In this document: in pieces, positions 1 through 7,177 of the stretch | Position numbering within the stretch: the stretch's first letter is position 1 | How the letters are laid out: the number at the start of each line of letters is the position of its first letter | Origin: an uncultured Clostridia bacterium | GTDB taxonomy: Bacteria; Bacillota; Clostridia; Oscillospirales; Ruminococcaceae | Length of the DNA stretch: 12,913 nt | Direction of reading: 5' to 3' | Assembly (NCBI GenBank): GCA_947165805.1 | Contig: CAMVBT010000034.1 | Span: forward strand, 1-12,913 | Translations under genes and position numbers: made by a program | The notes under the pieces: model-generated | Database searches by the model: none | The model's input: the letters and a program-made list of their open reading frames with translations, nothing else | Told to the model about the DNA's origin: nothing

Positions 1-942
1 GCGGGACTTATTTTGGCTGTGGTCTACTGCACAAAGCGCGGAAAGAAATACGGACTTACCAGCGATGATATTTTTGATGTCGCGCTGTTCGGAGGTATAG
101 CGGGATTTCTTGGCGCGAGGATATTCTATGTCATATTCTGGAACCTTAACCCCGAGAACAGCTTCAAGTATGACTTTATAACCACATTCACGACAATACA
201 CGACGGCGGTCTCGCTATCTACGGAGGCATAATCTGCGGCTCGATCGTCGGTATACTGACAACAAAGATACGCAAAGCTCCGATACTTCCGCTCTGCGAT
301 ATGGGCGGCTCCGGGTTCCTTATCGGTCAGGCTATCGGCCGCTGGGGCAACTTCATAAATCAGGAAGCTTACGGCGCTCCCACGGCCGGTGATCTGCCGT
401 GGGGCATGACCGGCAGCGTCATCGAGAACGACCCTGTCGTCATAGCTGCACAGGCACAGCTCCCCGCAGGTGAGTACGCGCTCGTACACCCCTGCTTCCT
501 GTATGAGAGTCTGTGGTGCGCGCTCGGGATATTCCTGCTGCATTTCGTGATATCACGGATACAGACCTTTGACGGCGAGCTTTTCCTCTGCTATATAATC
601 TGGTACGGCACCGGCAGAGGCTTCATCGAGGGACTGCGTACCGACAGCCTCTACATCGGTGATACGGGCATAAGGGTTTCACAGCTAATAGGCTTTGCGA
701 CGGCTCTGTTCTGCCTTATCCTTCTCGTTTATTTCAAGATAAAGGTCAGCAGGTCTGAAACCTACGTCCGCTACAACAAGACAGAAGCCTGCAAGGAACG
801 AATGGAAAAATTCTATAGAGATATGAAGAATGAAAAGGAGACAGAAAAGGCTCTGAAAGCATTCAAGCGCACTAAAAAAGAGCTCGTCGAAGCTCCCAGC
901 ATATTTGACGATTCGTCAGACAATACACAGGAGGGAAAATAA
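1..942 (+). CDS. lgt: Prolipoprotein diacylglyceryl transferase, 5'-truncated by window edge
   Basis: Lgt is a membrane enzyme that moves diacylglycerol from phosphatidylglycerol to the lipobox cysteine of prolipoproteins. The frame is open from base 1, so the true start lies upstream; 313 residues are visible. The family signature GRWGNFIN plus QEAYG is at about residues 113-125 (nt 337-375). It is followed by the conserved HPCFLYES block and by GRGFIEGLR, which should hold the second essential arginine. The [11 protein letters not shown] segment before the signature is also typical. Several hydrophobic segments are visible, the last around nt 690-750. After it comes a charged, lysine/glutamate-rich tail of about 65 residues ending in an acidic stretch, longer than I expect for the core family and probably cytoplasmic. 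The stop is 1 nt before folD, so the two genes are probably co-transcribed. Identity is secure; the role of the tail is unknown. Confidence 0.95.
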   Translation, partial: AGLILAVVYCTKRGKKYGLTSDDIFDVALFGGIAGFLGARIFYVIFWNLNPENSFKYDFITTFTTIHDGGLAIYGGIICGSIVGILTTKIRKAPILPLCDMGGSGFLIGQAIGRWGNFINQEAYGAPTAGDLPWGMTGSVIENDPVVIAAQAQLPAGEYALVHPCFLYESLWCALGIFLLHFVISRIQTFDGELFLCYIIWYGTGRGFIEGLRTDSLYIGDTGIRVSQLIGFATALFCLILLVYFKIKVSRSETYVRYNKTEACKERMEKFYRDMKNEKETEKALKAFKRTKKELVEAPSIFDDSSDNTQEGK

Positions 943-943
943 A

Positions 944-1783
944 ATGGCAAAACTGATAGACGGAAAGGCAGTTTCACAGAAGGTCAAGGAAGAAGTACGC
1001 GCGGAGATCGAACGCGAAGGTCTCAAAGTAGGTCTCGCTGTCGTGATAGTAGGCAACGATCAGGCAAGCCGTGTGTATGTCAACAACAAGAAAAAGGCTT
1101 GCGAGGTCTGCGGCATACGCTCGTTCGAGTACGCTCTGCCCGAGGAGACTACCGAAAAAGAGCTTCTTGACCTCGTTGATACTCTGAACAATGATCCGGA
1201 AGTAAACGGCATACTTGTACAGCTCCCTCTTCCGAAGCATCTTGACTCCGAGAAGGTCATAGCGCGCATTTCGCCCGAAAAGGATGTTGACGCATTCCAC
1301 GCGGAGAATGTCGGAAAGATCATGATAGGCAATTATGCGTTCCTTCCCTGCACTCCCGCGGGCGTTATGGAACTGATACACAGCACAGGTACGGACGTTT
1401 CGGGAAAGGAATGTGTTGTAATCGGACGTTCCAATATCGTCGGCAAGCCTATGGCTATGCTGCTCCTGCATGAGAATGCTACCGTGACTATCTGTCATTC
1501 CCGCACAAAGGACCTTGCCGCGGTATGCCGCAGAGCCGATATACTTGTGAGCGCGGTAGGAAAAGCTGATTTTGTGACAGCCGATATGGTCAAAGAAGGT
1601 GCCGTAGTCATAGATGTTGGCATGAACAGAAACGCAGAAAACAAGCTGTGCGGAGACGTGAAGTTCGATGAAGTTGAGCCGAAAGTCTCATATATCACTC
1701 CCGTACCGGGCGGCGTAGGACCCATGACTATCGCTATGCTCATGAAGAACACACTTATGGCAAAACGTATACAGAGCAGATGA
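944..1783 (+). CDS. folD: Bifunctional methylenetetrahydrofolate dehydrogenase / methenyltetrahydrofolate cyclohydrolase
   Basis: FolD interconverts 5,10-methylene-THF, 5,10-methenyl-THF and 10-formyl-THF in the cytoplasm using NADP, supplying one-carbon units for purines and formyl-Met. The 279-residue length is normal. The catalytic YxxxK motif is Y45/K49 (YVNNKKKA). QLPLPKHL (93-100), KDVDAF (113-118), the PCTPAG block (135-140), the nucleotide-binding GRSNIVGKP (161-169) and PGGVGPMT (255-262) are all present and in order. KDVDAF has Ala where many family members have Gly. The ATG at 944 was chosen over an upstream in-frame TTG because AGGAGGG at 929-935 sits 8 nt before it and the protein then begins at the usual [10 protein letters not shown]. 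It starts 1 nt after lgt, and its stop overlaps the next gene's start, indicating a tight operon. Confidence 0.97.
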   Translation: MAKLIDGKAVSQKVKEEVRAEIEREGLKVGLAVVIVGNDQASRVYVNNKKKACEVCGIRSFEYALPEETTEKELLDLVDTLNNDPEVNGILVQLPLPKHLDSEKVIARISPEKDVDAFHAENVGKIMIGNYAFLPCTPAGVMELIHSTGTDVSGKECVVIGRSNIVGKPMAMLLLHENATVTICHSRTKDLAAVCRRADILVSAVGKADFVTADMVKEGAVVIDVGMNRNAENKLCGDVKFDEVEPKVSYITPVPGGVGPMTIAMLMKNTLMAKRIQSR

Positions 1784-1992
1784 AAAAAGTAAATACTCCG
1801 CTGATAAACGGCATAATATTAGCCGCTGCATTTCTCTATCTTGCATGGTATTTCACGACTCACGGAATGTGGAATCCGGCTACTGTCATAGTTATGATCG
1901 TAATCGCTCTGTTATCGGCAGGTCAGATCATAATCTGGTTCATGTATTTCAAAACTCCCAAAAATTCAGGAAAAAGAAACAAAAAAGGTTGA
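1780..1992 (+). CDS. Small two-helix membrane protein, unknown function
   Basis: This is a 70-residue protein that I do not recognise. It has two hydrophobic segments, about residues 8-26 (IINGI-type start through LAWYF) and 34-56 ([12 protein letters not shown] through IWFMYF), joined by a short THGMWNP turn. It ends in a basic tail ([13 protein letters not shown]) that by the positive-inside rule should face the cytoplasm. The start codon overlaps the folD stop (ATGA at 1780-1783), and no separate ribosome binding site is evident, so translation is probably coupled to folD. The stop codon lies inside the -35 box of the rubrerythrin promoter. It may be a membrane-anchored helper for a neighbouring gene or simply a conserved small hypothetical protein. 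The overlap and clean hydrophobic pattern make it likely to be real. Confidence 0.75.
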   Translation: MKKVNTPLINGIILAAAFLYLAWYFTTHGMWNPATVIVMIVIALLSAGQIIIWFMYFKTPKNSGKRNKKG

Positions 1993-2017
1993 CAAATACA
2001 CCCGCTGATGTTATAAT
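1989..2017 (+). promoter_or_regulatory. Consensus sigma-A promoter of rubrerythrin
   Basis: TTGACA (1989-1994) and TATAAT (2012-2017) are both perfect consensus hexamers separated by 17 nt. Transcription should begin near 2024, giving a leader of about 37 nt. The -35 box overlaps the stop codon of the upstream small gene, so rubrerythrin is set apart from the lgt-folD operon at this point. Confidence 0.9.
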
Positions 2018-2021
2018 ATAT

Positions 2022-2037
2022 TTGGCATATTTGCCAA
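2022..2037. promoter_or_regulatory. Perfect inverted repeat at the rubrerythrin transcription start (candidate operator)
   Basis: TTGGCA-TATT-TGCCAA is a perfect 6-bp inverted repeat with a 4-nt centre, beginning 4 nt after the -10 box. It covers the predicted +1, a position where a bound dimeric repressor would block initiation. It is not followed by a T-run and the stem is short, so an operator is more likely than a terminator. It does not match the PerR, Fur or Rex consensus as I know them, so the regulator is unknown. Operator function is inferred from position and symmetry. Confidence 0.55.
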
Positions 2038-2060
2038 TAATTTAACGGAGGATGTTTATT

Positions 2061-2594
2061 ATGGAATTAAAAGGCTCCAAGACCGAACAGAACCTTATGA
2101 CTGCTTTTGCAGGTGAATCTCAGGCACGCAACAAGTACACATACTTTGCGTCGGTAGCGAAGAAAGAGGGATATGAGCAGATAGCGGCTATCTTTGAAAT
2201 GACCGCAAACAACGAAAAGGAACACGCAAAAATGTGGTTCAAGGCTCTCGGCGAGCTCGGAACTACGGCGGAGAACCTCGCGAAGGCCGCAGAGGGCGAG
2301 AACTATGAGTGGACTGATATGTATGACCGTTTCGCCAAGGAAGCCGAGGAAGAGGGCTTCGTAAAGCTGGCTGCTCAGTTCAGAATGGTCGGTGCTATCG
2401 AAAAGAGCCACGAGGAAAGATACCGCGCGCTCCTCAACAATATCGAGATGCAGAAGGTATTTGAGAAGAGCGAGGAAACTATGTGGGAGTGCCGCAACTG
2501 CGGACATCTTGTTATCGGCAAGAAGGCTCCCGGCATCTGCCCTGTCTGTGGTCATCCGCAGAGCTTCTTTGAAGTAAGAAAAGAGAACTATTGA
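2061..2594 (+). CDS. rbr: Rubrerythrin
   Basis: Rubrerythrin is a cytoplasmic non-haem diiron peroxidase that detoxifies hydrogen peroxide in anaerobes. The protein is 177 residues long. The N-terminal ferritin-like four-helix domain (about 1-135) carries expected diiron ligands: E19 in FAGES, E52 and H55 in NEKEH, E94 and E97 in KEAEEEGF, and E114/H117 in AIEKSH. The C-terminal rubredoxin domain has C144-x2-C147 and C160-x2-C163 (ECRNC and ICPVC) for one iron. The ATG at 2061 is preferred to the in-frame ATG at 2052 because CGGAGG at 2046-2051 is 9 nt upstream of it and the family usually begins MELKG. It is a single-gene unit with its own promoter, candidate operator and terminator, which suggests regulation independent of its neighbours. 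Confidence 0.97.
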   Translation: MELKGSKTEQNLMTAFAGESQARNKYTYFASVAKKEGYEQIAAIFEMTANNEKEHAKMWFKALGELGTTAENLAKAAEGENYEWTDMYDRFAKEAEEEGFVKLAAQFRMVGAIEKSHEERYRALLNNIEMQKVFEKSEETMWECRNCGHLVIGKKAPGICPVCGHPQSFFEVRKENY

Positions 2595-2606
2595 TCGTAA
2601 TACAGC

Positions 2607-2637
2607 AAAAGCCCGGCGTGATCTGCCGGGCTTTTTT
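2607..2637 (+). terminator. Rho-independent terminator of rubrerythrin
   Basis: GCCCGGC (2611-2617) pairs perfectly with GCCGGGC (2625-2631) around a 7-nt loop. The stem is extended by AAAA/TTTT to 11 bp and followed by a T-run (2632-2637). It lies 12 nt after the rubrerythrin stop. Confidence 0.92.
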
Positions 2638-2641
2638 GTAC

Positions 2642-2669
2642 AAAAAAGCTCCCAAAAAACCGGGAGCTT
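2642..2669 (-). terminator. Rho-independent terminator of the solute-binding protein gene
   Basis: AAGCTCCC (2646-2653) pairs with GGGAGCTT (2662-2669) around an 8-nt loop. Read on the minus strand the hairpin is followed by six T residues (complement of 2642-2647). It lies 10 nt past the minus-strand stop codon. The plus-strand side also has a weak T-rich tail, so it may back up the rubrerythrin terminator. Confidence 0.88.
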
Positions 2670-2679
2670 CTTGTTTTGA

Positions 2680-4188
2680 TTAACCGAGAGATGCGTTGAG
2701 CTCGTCTACCGATGCCTGGATAACATTTCCATATTCGGCGCGGGCGTTGGAGAATGTATTTGCGGAATCGTTGTAGGGATCCTTTACGATGTGGTCGATA
2801 GGAGCGGAACCGTCAGACTTTGCATTATCGGTGTCGATACCGGTTCTGAAGTCGAAGGAAGGAGTAAGAGGAGTGTTCTTGATGGAATAGAGCTGATCCT
2901 TGAACTGCATCTGTGTCTCTGTCCACTTTTCGTTCTCCATCTGCTGTGCTCTTGCGGCAGCCTGAACGTCTTCGTCAGCAAGAACGAGCATATTGCACTG
3001 TGTCCATGCCTTGTAAGCGTCAATGTTGGTGGAGCCGGAGCAGAGAGCGTAACCGAATACCTTGTAGCTGTGATAGTACTTGTCAGCCTTGGGATCCTTC
3101 GGGCACGGAACGAACATGATCTCGTCATAGTCCCAGCCGTACTTCTCGCAGTACTTGTGACCGTTGCCCTGATAGAACCAGAAACCATCGTCGAAGAAGA
3201 GCGTATCGCCGTTTACCCATGCCTTTTCGTTTACAGACCAGTTGTTCTCAACCAGCGGATAACGGTAATTCTGTGCGCAGAGCTCTGCGATAACAGCAGC
3301 AGCACGCTCAACGTTCGGGTCGTAGAGGTTGTTGACAACCTTGCCGTTTTCGATGCCTACGATCGGAACGCCTGTGGTCGAGAAGAGCAGAGACTGTATG
3401 TACCAGCCGTCGCAGACATACTTGTTCTCGCCTGTCTGCTGGAACTTGTCAGCCATATCCAGGAAAGCGTCCCATGTCCACTCACCGTTCAGGAACAGCT
3501 CATACGGATCCTGAAGGCCGGCTTCTTCGATTACGCTTCTCTTATAATAGAGAACCTGTGCGGGATAGAACTCGCAGGGAGCAAGGTAATGCTTGCCTGC
3601 CCATACGAACTGGTCGGAAAGCTCTCTCCAGCCGTCCCACTCGGAGCCGCTCATATCGATGATATCGTCGATATTCTGGAACATATTTTTGTATGCCGGA
3701 AGCGGGAATATATCATTCTCAAACGGGAAGATATCGGGAGCAAGGCCTGCGGAGATCGCGGTGCCGAGCTTGTCGTATCTCGCCTGATAGTCAACGACAT
3801 CGGATACTACTACAAAATCCTTTGTCTTGTCGGTAAGGAATGATGCGTATGCGTCGCTTATTCCCTCCGGTGTGCCGTACTTTGCCTTGAACAGCTCAAC
3901 TGCCGGCAGAGTGTTGTCGATCGTCCAGTTGCCCATAAATACGAGCTTCTGTGTAGGCTTGATAGTCTCGTCTACTTCAAGGTTAGCTACCGCGCCCTGA
4001 ACTTCGACATTGGTGTCATAGGTCTCACTTGCGAATACCGTAGTAGCCGCGGTAGTCGTCGCCGCAGCAGTGTCTGCAGTATTGGCTGCGCTGGGCTCTC
4101 TTCCCGTGTTCCCGCCGTTGCAGGAAGCAGTGGAAACGATTGCAGCGAAGGACAGAATCCCCGCCATGATCTTGTGGATCTTTCTCAT
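2680..4188 (-). CDS. Extracellular solute-binding lipoprotein, ABC sugar transporter type (family 1)
   Basis: This is a 502-residue lipoprotein that probably captures a carbohydrate outside the cell for an ABC importer. The signal peptide has a basic N-terminus (MRKIHKIM), a hydrophobic core and a lipobox-like STASC with lipidation expected on C23; T rather than L at -3 is slightly off consensus. An Ala/Thr-rich linker follows (about 32-55). The family 1 pattern is visible in GLAPDIF (about 148-154), the YYKRSVIEEAG segment (about 214-224), and DPYELF plus GEWTWDAF (about 227-242). The start at 4188 was chosen because GGAGGAA (4194-4200) lies 5 nt upstream and the signal peptide begins there; a longer in-frame opening would spoil it. 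No permease or ATPase gene is adjacent. It diverges from GH43, so its ligand may be an arabinose- or xylose-containing oligosaccharide, but that is inference. Confidence 0.88.
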   Translation of the reverse strand: MRKIHKIMAGILSFAAIVSTASCNGGNTGREPSAANTADTAAATTTAATTVFASETYDTNVEVQGAVANLEVDETIKPTQKLVFMGNWTIDNTLPAVELFKAKYGTPEGISDAYASFLTDKTKDFVVVSDVVDYQARYDKLGTAISAGLAPDIFPFENDIFPLPAYKNMFQNIDDIIDMSGSEWDGWRELSDQFVWAGKHYLAPCEFYPAQVLYYKRSVIEEAGLQDPYELFLNGEWTWDAFLDMADKFQQTGENKYVCDGWYIQSLLFSTTGVPIVGIENGKVVNNLYDPNVERAAAVIAELCAQNYRYPLVENNWSVNEKAWVNGDTLFFDDGFWFYQGNGHKYCEKYGWDYDEIMFVPCPKDPKADKYYHSYKVFGYALCSGSTNIDAYKAWTQCNMLVLADEDVQAAARAQQMENEKWTETQMQFKDQLYSIKNTPLTPSFDFRTGIDTDNAKSDGSAPIDHIVKDPYNDSANTFSNARAEYGNVIQASVDELNASLG

Positions 4189-4239
4189 TTTTGTTCCTCC
4201 GAATTTTGTTTTTTGGGGTTGGAAAACTTGCACGTTTTA

Positions 4240-4252
4240 TGCTTTTAAAGCA
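4240..4252. promoter_or_regulatory. Perfect inverted repeat in the leader of the solute-binding protein gene (candidate operator)
   Basis: TGCTTT-T-AAAGCA is a perfect 6-bp inverted repeat around a single base. It lies in the predicted 5' leader of the minus-strand gene, about 17-29 nt after its likely transcription start. The size and symmetry fit a LacI- or GntR-type operator, but no regulator gene is present and the match could be chance in AT-rich DNA. Confidence 0.35.
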
Positions 4253-4275
4253 CAAATCCGTCACTATACAAAAAT

Positions 4276-4304
4276 ATTATACACTTTATTATGCAGAAAA
4301 ACAA
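4276..4304 (-). promoter_or_regulatory. Probable promoter of the solute-binding protein gene
   Basis: On the minus strand TATAAT (complement of 4276-4281) is a perfect -10 box. Seventeen nt upstream is only a weak -35 match, TTGTTT (complement of 4299-4304). Transcription would start near 4269, with a leader of about 80 nt. The weak -35 suggests activator dependence or modest strength. Confidence 0.5.
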
Positions 4305-4333
4305 TTGACAATTTTAATAAATGATATTATAAT
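4305..4333 (+). promoter_or_regulatory. Consensus sigma-A promoter of the glycosidase operon
   Basis: TTGACA (4305-4310) and TATAAT (4328-4333), both perfect, are separated by 17 nt. Transcription should start near 4340, about 45 nt before the GH43 start codon. The -35 box directly abuts the -35 box predicted for the divergent minus-strand gene (4299-4304), so the two promoters may compete or share a regulator. Confidence 0.88.
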
Positions 4334-4384
4334 AATTTATGACATTTATATTAATATTCCACACAGGAAACAAAGAGGTTTTAT

Positions 4385-5875
4385 ATGAAATATCTAAACC
4401 CGGTAATAAAAGGCTTCTATCCCGACCCGTCGGTCTGTGAAGCTGACGGAAAATACTACCTTGCCGCAAGCTCGTTCCAGTATTTTCCCGGTGTGCCGCT
4501 GTTTGAAAGCGACGACCTTGTGAACTGGACGCAGTTCGGATATGCCCTTACGCGTCCTGAACAGGTGATGCTGGACAAAATAAACAGCTCCGGAGGCGTA
4601 TTCGCTCCCACGCTTCGTTATCACAACGGAAGGTTCTACATGGTAACTACCAATGACACCACCAAGCAGAACTTCTATGTATGGACGGACGATATCTACG
4701 GCGAGTGGTCGGATCCGGTATATGTCAATCAGGGCGGCATAGACCCTTCCCTTTTCTTTGATGACGGGAGAGTCTATTTTATAAGCAACTCGGTCTATGA
4801 CGGCGCTAAAAACGGGATCGTTCAGTGTGAAATAGATATATGTACAGGCAAAAGACTCACCGAGAGCAGATGTATCTGGACGGGTTCAGGCGGAAGATTT
4901 CTCGAAAGCCCGCATATGTATAAGATAAATGGGAAATATTATCTTATGGCTGCCGAGGGCGGAACTGAATATGGACACATGATAACCTACGCAGTCTCGG
5001 ACAGCCCGTGGGGCAGCTTTACCGGATATCCGGATAATCCTGTGCTCACAAACCGCAACAAGGCTCCGTACATTATACAGGGCATCGGACACGGCGATCT
5101 GATACAGGATAAGAACGACGACTGGCATATCCTGTGCCTCGGGTTCAGGCAGATGCACGAATGGATGCCTTTCCACCACCTCGGGCGTGAAGTGTTCCTC
5201 GTTCCCGTAACATTCGGCAGCGACGGTTGGTTCACGGCAGGACGGGACGGCACCTGTGACGAAGAATATGAGATCGCGGGCAATTCCGTACAGAACGAAA
5301 AACGTTCATACACCTTTGAAAATATGCTCTGGAACGTTGACTGGCAGTATCTCCGCAAGCCGAGCCCGGAAAATTATATATTTGAAAAAGATGGAATAAC
5401 CCTGATTGGGACTGATATTTCCCTTAACGATGTTGATTCGCCGACATTTATATGCACTCATCAGCGGGATTTCAGGTTTGAACTGAACGTGAACATTTCG
5501 GTGGACAAGGTAACCAACGACCTGTGTAAAGACGGTACCGAAGCGGGTGTGACTGTATTCCATGACGAGAACGAGCACTATGATATCGCGATAAAATACG
5601 ATGAGAGCGGATATTATGCCGCTCTGATACTCAATATTGGCGGCATTAACCATACTCAGGCCACCCTAAGGCTTGAAAAGAATTCGTGCGTATTCGGGAT
5701 AAAAGCCGATAATTACGGATACACGTTCCTTGCTGACGGGAAAGAACTCGGATATGGGGCTGCAAAATATCTGTCCTCCGAGGTTTGCGGAGGCTTTACA
5801 GGCACAGTGATCGGATTTTACGCGGTCGGAGGCATCAGAGCCTCTTTCAGCGATCTGGAAATAAAATACTTATAA
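4385..5875 (+). CDS. Glycoside hydrolase family 43 enzyme (beta-xylosidase / alpha-L-arabinofuranosidase)
   Basis: This is a 496-residue inverting glycosidase, likely removing xylose or arabinofuranose from oligosaccharides of arabinoxylan or arabinan. The N-terminal five-bladed propeller (about 1-290) holds the GH43 catalytic triad: D14 as general base in GFYPDPS, D120 in GGIDPS as the pKa modulator, and E174 in LESPHMYK as general acid. H236 in GIGHGD fits the conserved propeller histidine. The C-terminal part (about 295-496) has the SPTFICTHQ and GTVIGFYAVGG features of the beta-sandwich domain found in GH43 xylosidases. No signal peptide is visible, so the enzyme should be cytoplasmic. 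The start has AAGAGG at 4373-4378, 6 nt upstream. It is the first gene of an operon with GH27. Family assignment is firm; the choice between xylosidase and arabinofuranosidase is not. Confidence 0.92.
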   Translation: MKYLNPVIKGFYPDPSVCEADGKYYLAASSFQYFPGVPLFESDDLVNWTQFGYALTRPEQVMLDKINSSGGVFAPTLRYHNGRFYMVTTNDTTKQNFYVWTDDIYGEWSDPVYVNQGGIDPSLFFDDGRVYFISNSVYDGAKNGIVQCEIDICTGKRLTESRCIWTGSGGRFLESPHMYKINGKYYLMAAEGGTEYGHMITYAVSDSPWGSFTGYPDNPVLTNRNKAPYIIQGIGHGDLIQDKNDDWHILCLGFRQMHEWMPFHHLGREVFLVPVTFGSDGWFTAGRDGTCDEEYEIAGNSVQNEKRSYTFENMLWNVDWQYLRKPSPENYIFEKDGITLIGTDISLNDVDSPTFICTHQRDFRFELNVNISVDKVTNDLCKDGTEAGVTVFHDENEHYDIAIKYDESGYYAALILNIGGINHTQATLRLEKNSCVFGIKADNYGYTFLADGKELGYGAAKYLSSEVCGGFTGTVIGFYAVGGIRASFSDLEIKYL

Positions 5876-5893
5876 TATAAGGAGGACGAGATC

Positions 5894-7165
5894 ATGTTGA
5901 ATTTCACAAGGACAGCTCCTATGGGCTGGAACAGCTGGGACTGCTGGGGAGCGGCTGTAACGGAGGATACAGTAAAAAAGAACGCCGACTTTATAGCAAA
6001 GAATCTCAAACAGTACGGCTGGGAGTATGTGGTAGTGGATATACAGTGGTATGAGCCCACGGCGGAAAACCATGATTATCACCCGTTTGCCGAGCTCTCT
6101 ATGGACGGACATTCCCGCCTTATACCCGCAGAGAACAGATTTCCTTCCTCCGCGGACGGAAAGGGCTTTGCGCCGCTTGCGGAATATATACATTCCCTCG
6201 GACTGAAATTCGGTATACATATCATGCGCGGTATCCCGAGACAGGCCGTTCACCGCAATACGACCATAGCCGACAGCGACAAGACCGCCCGTATGATCGC
6301 AAAGACTGACAGCATCTGCAAATGGAATACAGATATGTACGGCGTTGACACTGCAAAAGAAGGCGCCAAGGCCTATTATGACAGCATTTTCAAACTCTAT
6401 GCCGAGTGGGGCGTAGATTTCATCAAGTGCGATGATATCGCCCGTGAACTGCCTGACTGCGAGGAAGAACTGAAAATGATAAGCGAGGCTGTAAATAACT
6501 GCGGCAGAGAAATGGTTCTCAGCCTGTCTCCCGGACCCGCTCTTCTTGAAAAAGCCGAGCTTTACAAACAGGTTTCAAATATGTGGCGCATAACAGATGA
6601 TTTCTGGGACAAGTGGGAGCTGCTCTACGATATGTTCGAGCGTGCCGAGAAATGGTGTACCCACACCGGTGCCGGTCACTGGCCGGACGCTGATATGCTG
6701 CCGATCGGCGCGATACTTCAGGATTACGGTCCCGACGGTAAAACAAAATTCACGGAAGAGGAACAGAAAACGATGATCTCGCTCTGGAGCATCTTCCGCT
6801 CTCCCCTGTTCATCGGCGGCGATCTGACAAAGTGCGATGATAATACTCTGAAACTTCTCACAAACTCCAAGATACTCGCTATGCACCGCAACTCCCGCGA
6901 CGCACATCAGGTATGGCGCAAAGAGATAAACGGCGTTGAGCATATACTGTGGAAAGCAAATAACATCGACGGCGGCGTATATGTTGCGGTATTCAATGTC
7001 GGTGAGGCTGACAGCAAGATCGAGATAAGCCTCCGTGATCTGGAAATACCGGCAGGCCAGTCCTGCACCGAGCTCTGGAGCGGTCTTAAGGCTCCGATCA
7101 ACGAAAAGATAAGCGTTCGCCTTGCTCCCCATGGCGCTAAGGTATTCAAACTCATCACCAATTGA
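5894..7165 (+). CDS. Glycoside hydrolase family 27 enzyme (alpha-galactosidase family; possible beta-L-arabinopyranosidase)
   Basis: This is a 423-residue retaining glycosidase. MGWNSWDCWG (10-19) is the GH27 N-terminal signature. The nucleophile is D180 in DFIKCDD, and the acid/base is D236, placed by the R-x3-D spacing in WRITDDFWD (R232 to D236). A TIM barrel occupies about 1-320 and a beta-sandwich the rest. Where classical alpha-galactosidases have an Asp-Asp-Cys-Trp motif that contacts galactose, this protein has D49-I50 in VVVDIQWYEP. I recall an Ile at this position being linked to preference for L-arabinopyranose in the Geobacillus enzyme Abp, so beta-L-arabinopyranosidase is a real alternative. 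No signal peptide is visible. AAGGAGG (5879-5885) lies 8 nt before the start, and the gap to GH43 is 18 nt, so the two are co-transcribed. Confidence 0.9.
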   Translation: MLNFTRTAPMGWNSWDCWGAAVTEDTVKKNADFIAKNLKQYGWEYVVVDIQWYEPTAENHDYHPFAELSMDGHSRLIPAENRFPSSADGKGFAPLAEYIHSLGLKFGIHIMRGIPRQAVHRNTTIADSDKTARMIAKTDSICKWNTDMYGVDTAKEGAKAYYDSIFKLYAEWGVDFIKCDDIARELPDCEEELKMISEAVNNCGREMVLSLSPGPALLEKAELYKQVSNMWRITDDFWDKWELLYDMFERAEKWCTHTGAGHWPDADMLPIGAILQDYGPDGKTKFTEEEQKTMISLWSIFRSPLFIGGDLTKCDDNTLKLLTNSKILAMHRNSRDAHQVWRKEINGVEHILWKANNIDGGVYVAVFNVGEADSKIEISLRDLEIPAGQSCTELWSGLKAPINEKISVRLAPHGAKVFKLITN

Positions 7166-7177
7166 GAAGGTCTGTAA

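Noticed and set aside
2011..2025. PerR-box-like sequence overlapping the rubrerythrin -10
   Set aside because: The left half TTATAAT matches, but the right half shows only about 2 of 7 matches to the PerR consensus, and the match comes from the -10 box itself.
2791..3843. Long 350-residue open frame on the plus strand inside the solute-binding protein gene
   Set aside because: It is antisense to a gene with a clear signal peptide, binding site and family motifs. Its translation lacks domains and reflects codon bias of the opposite strand.
4348..4357. ATATTAATAT palindrome in the GH43 leader
   Set aside because: It is short and made only of A and T in an AT-rich region, so chance occurrence is likely.
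5848..5876. TATAAT just before the GH27 gene as an internal promoter
   Set aside because: The hexamer spaced 17 nt upstream is CAGCGA, which is not a -35 box, and the genes are only 18 nt apart, so co-transcription from the GH43 promoter explains them.
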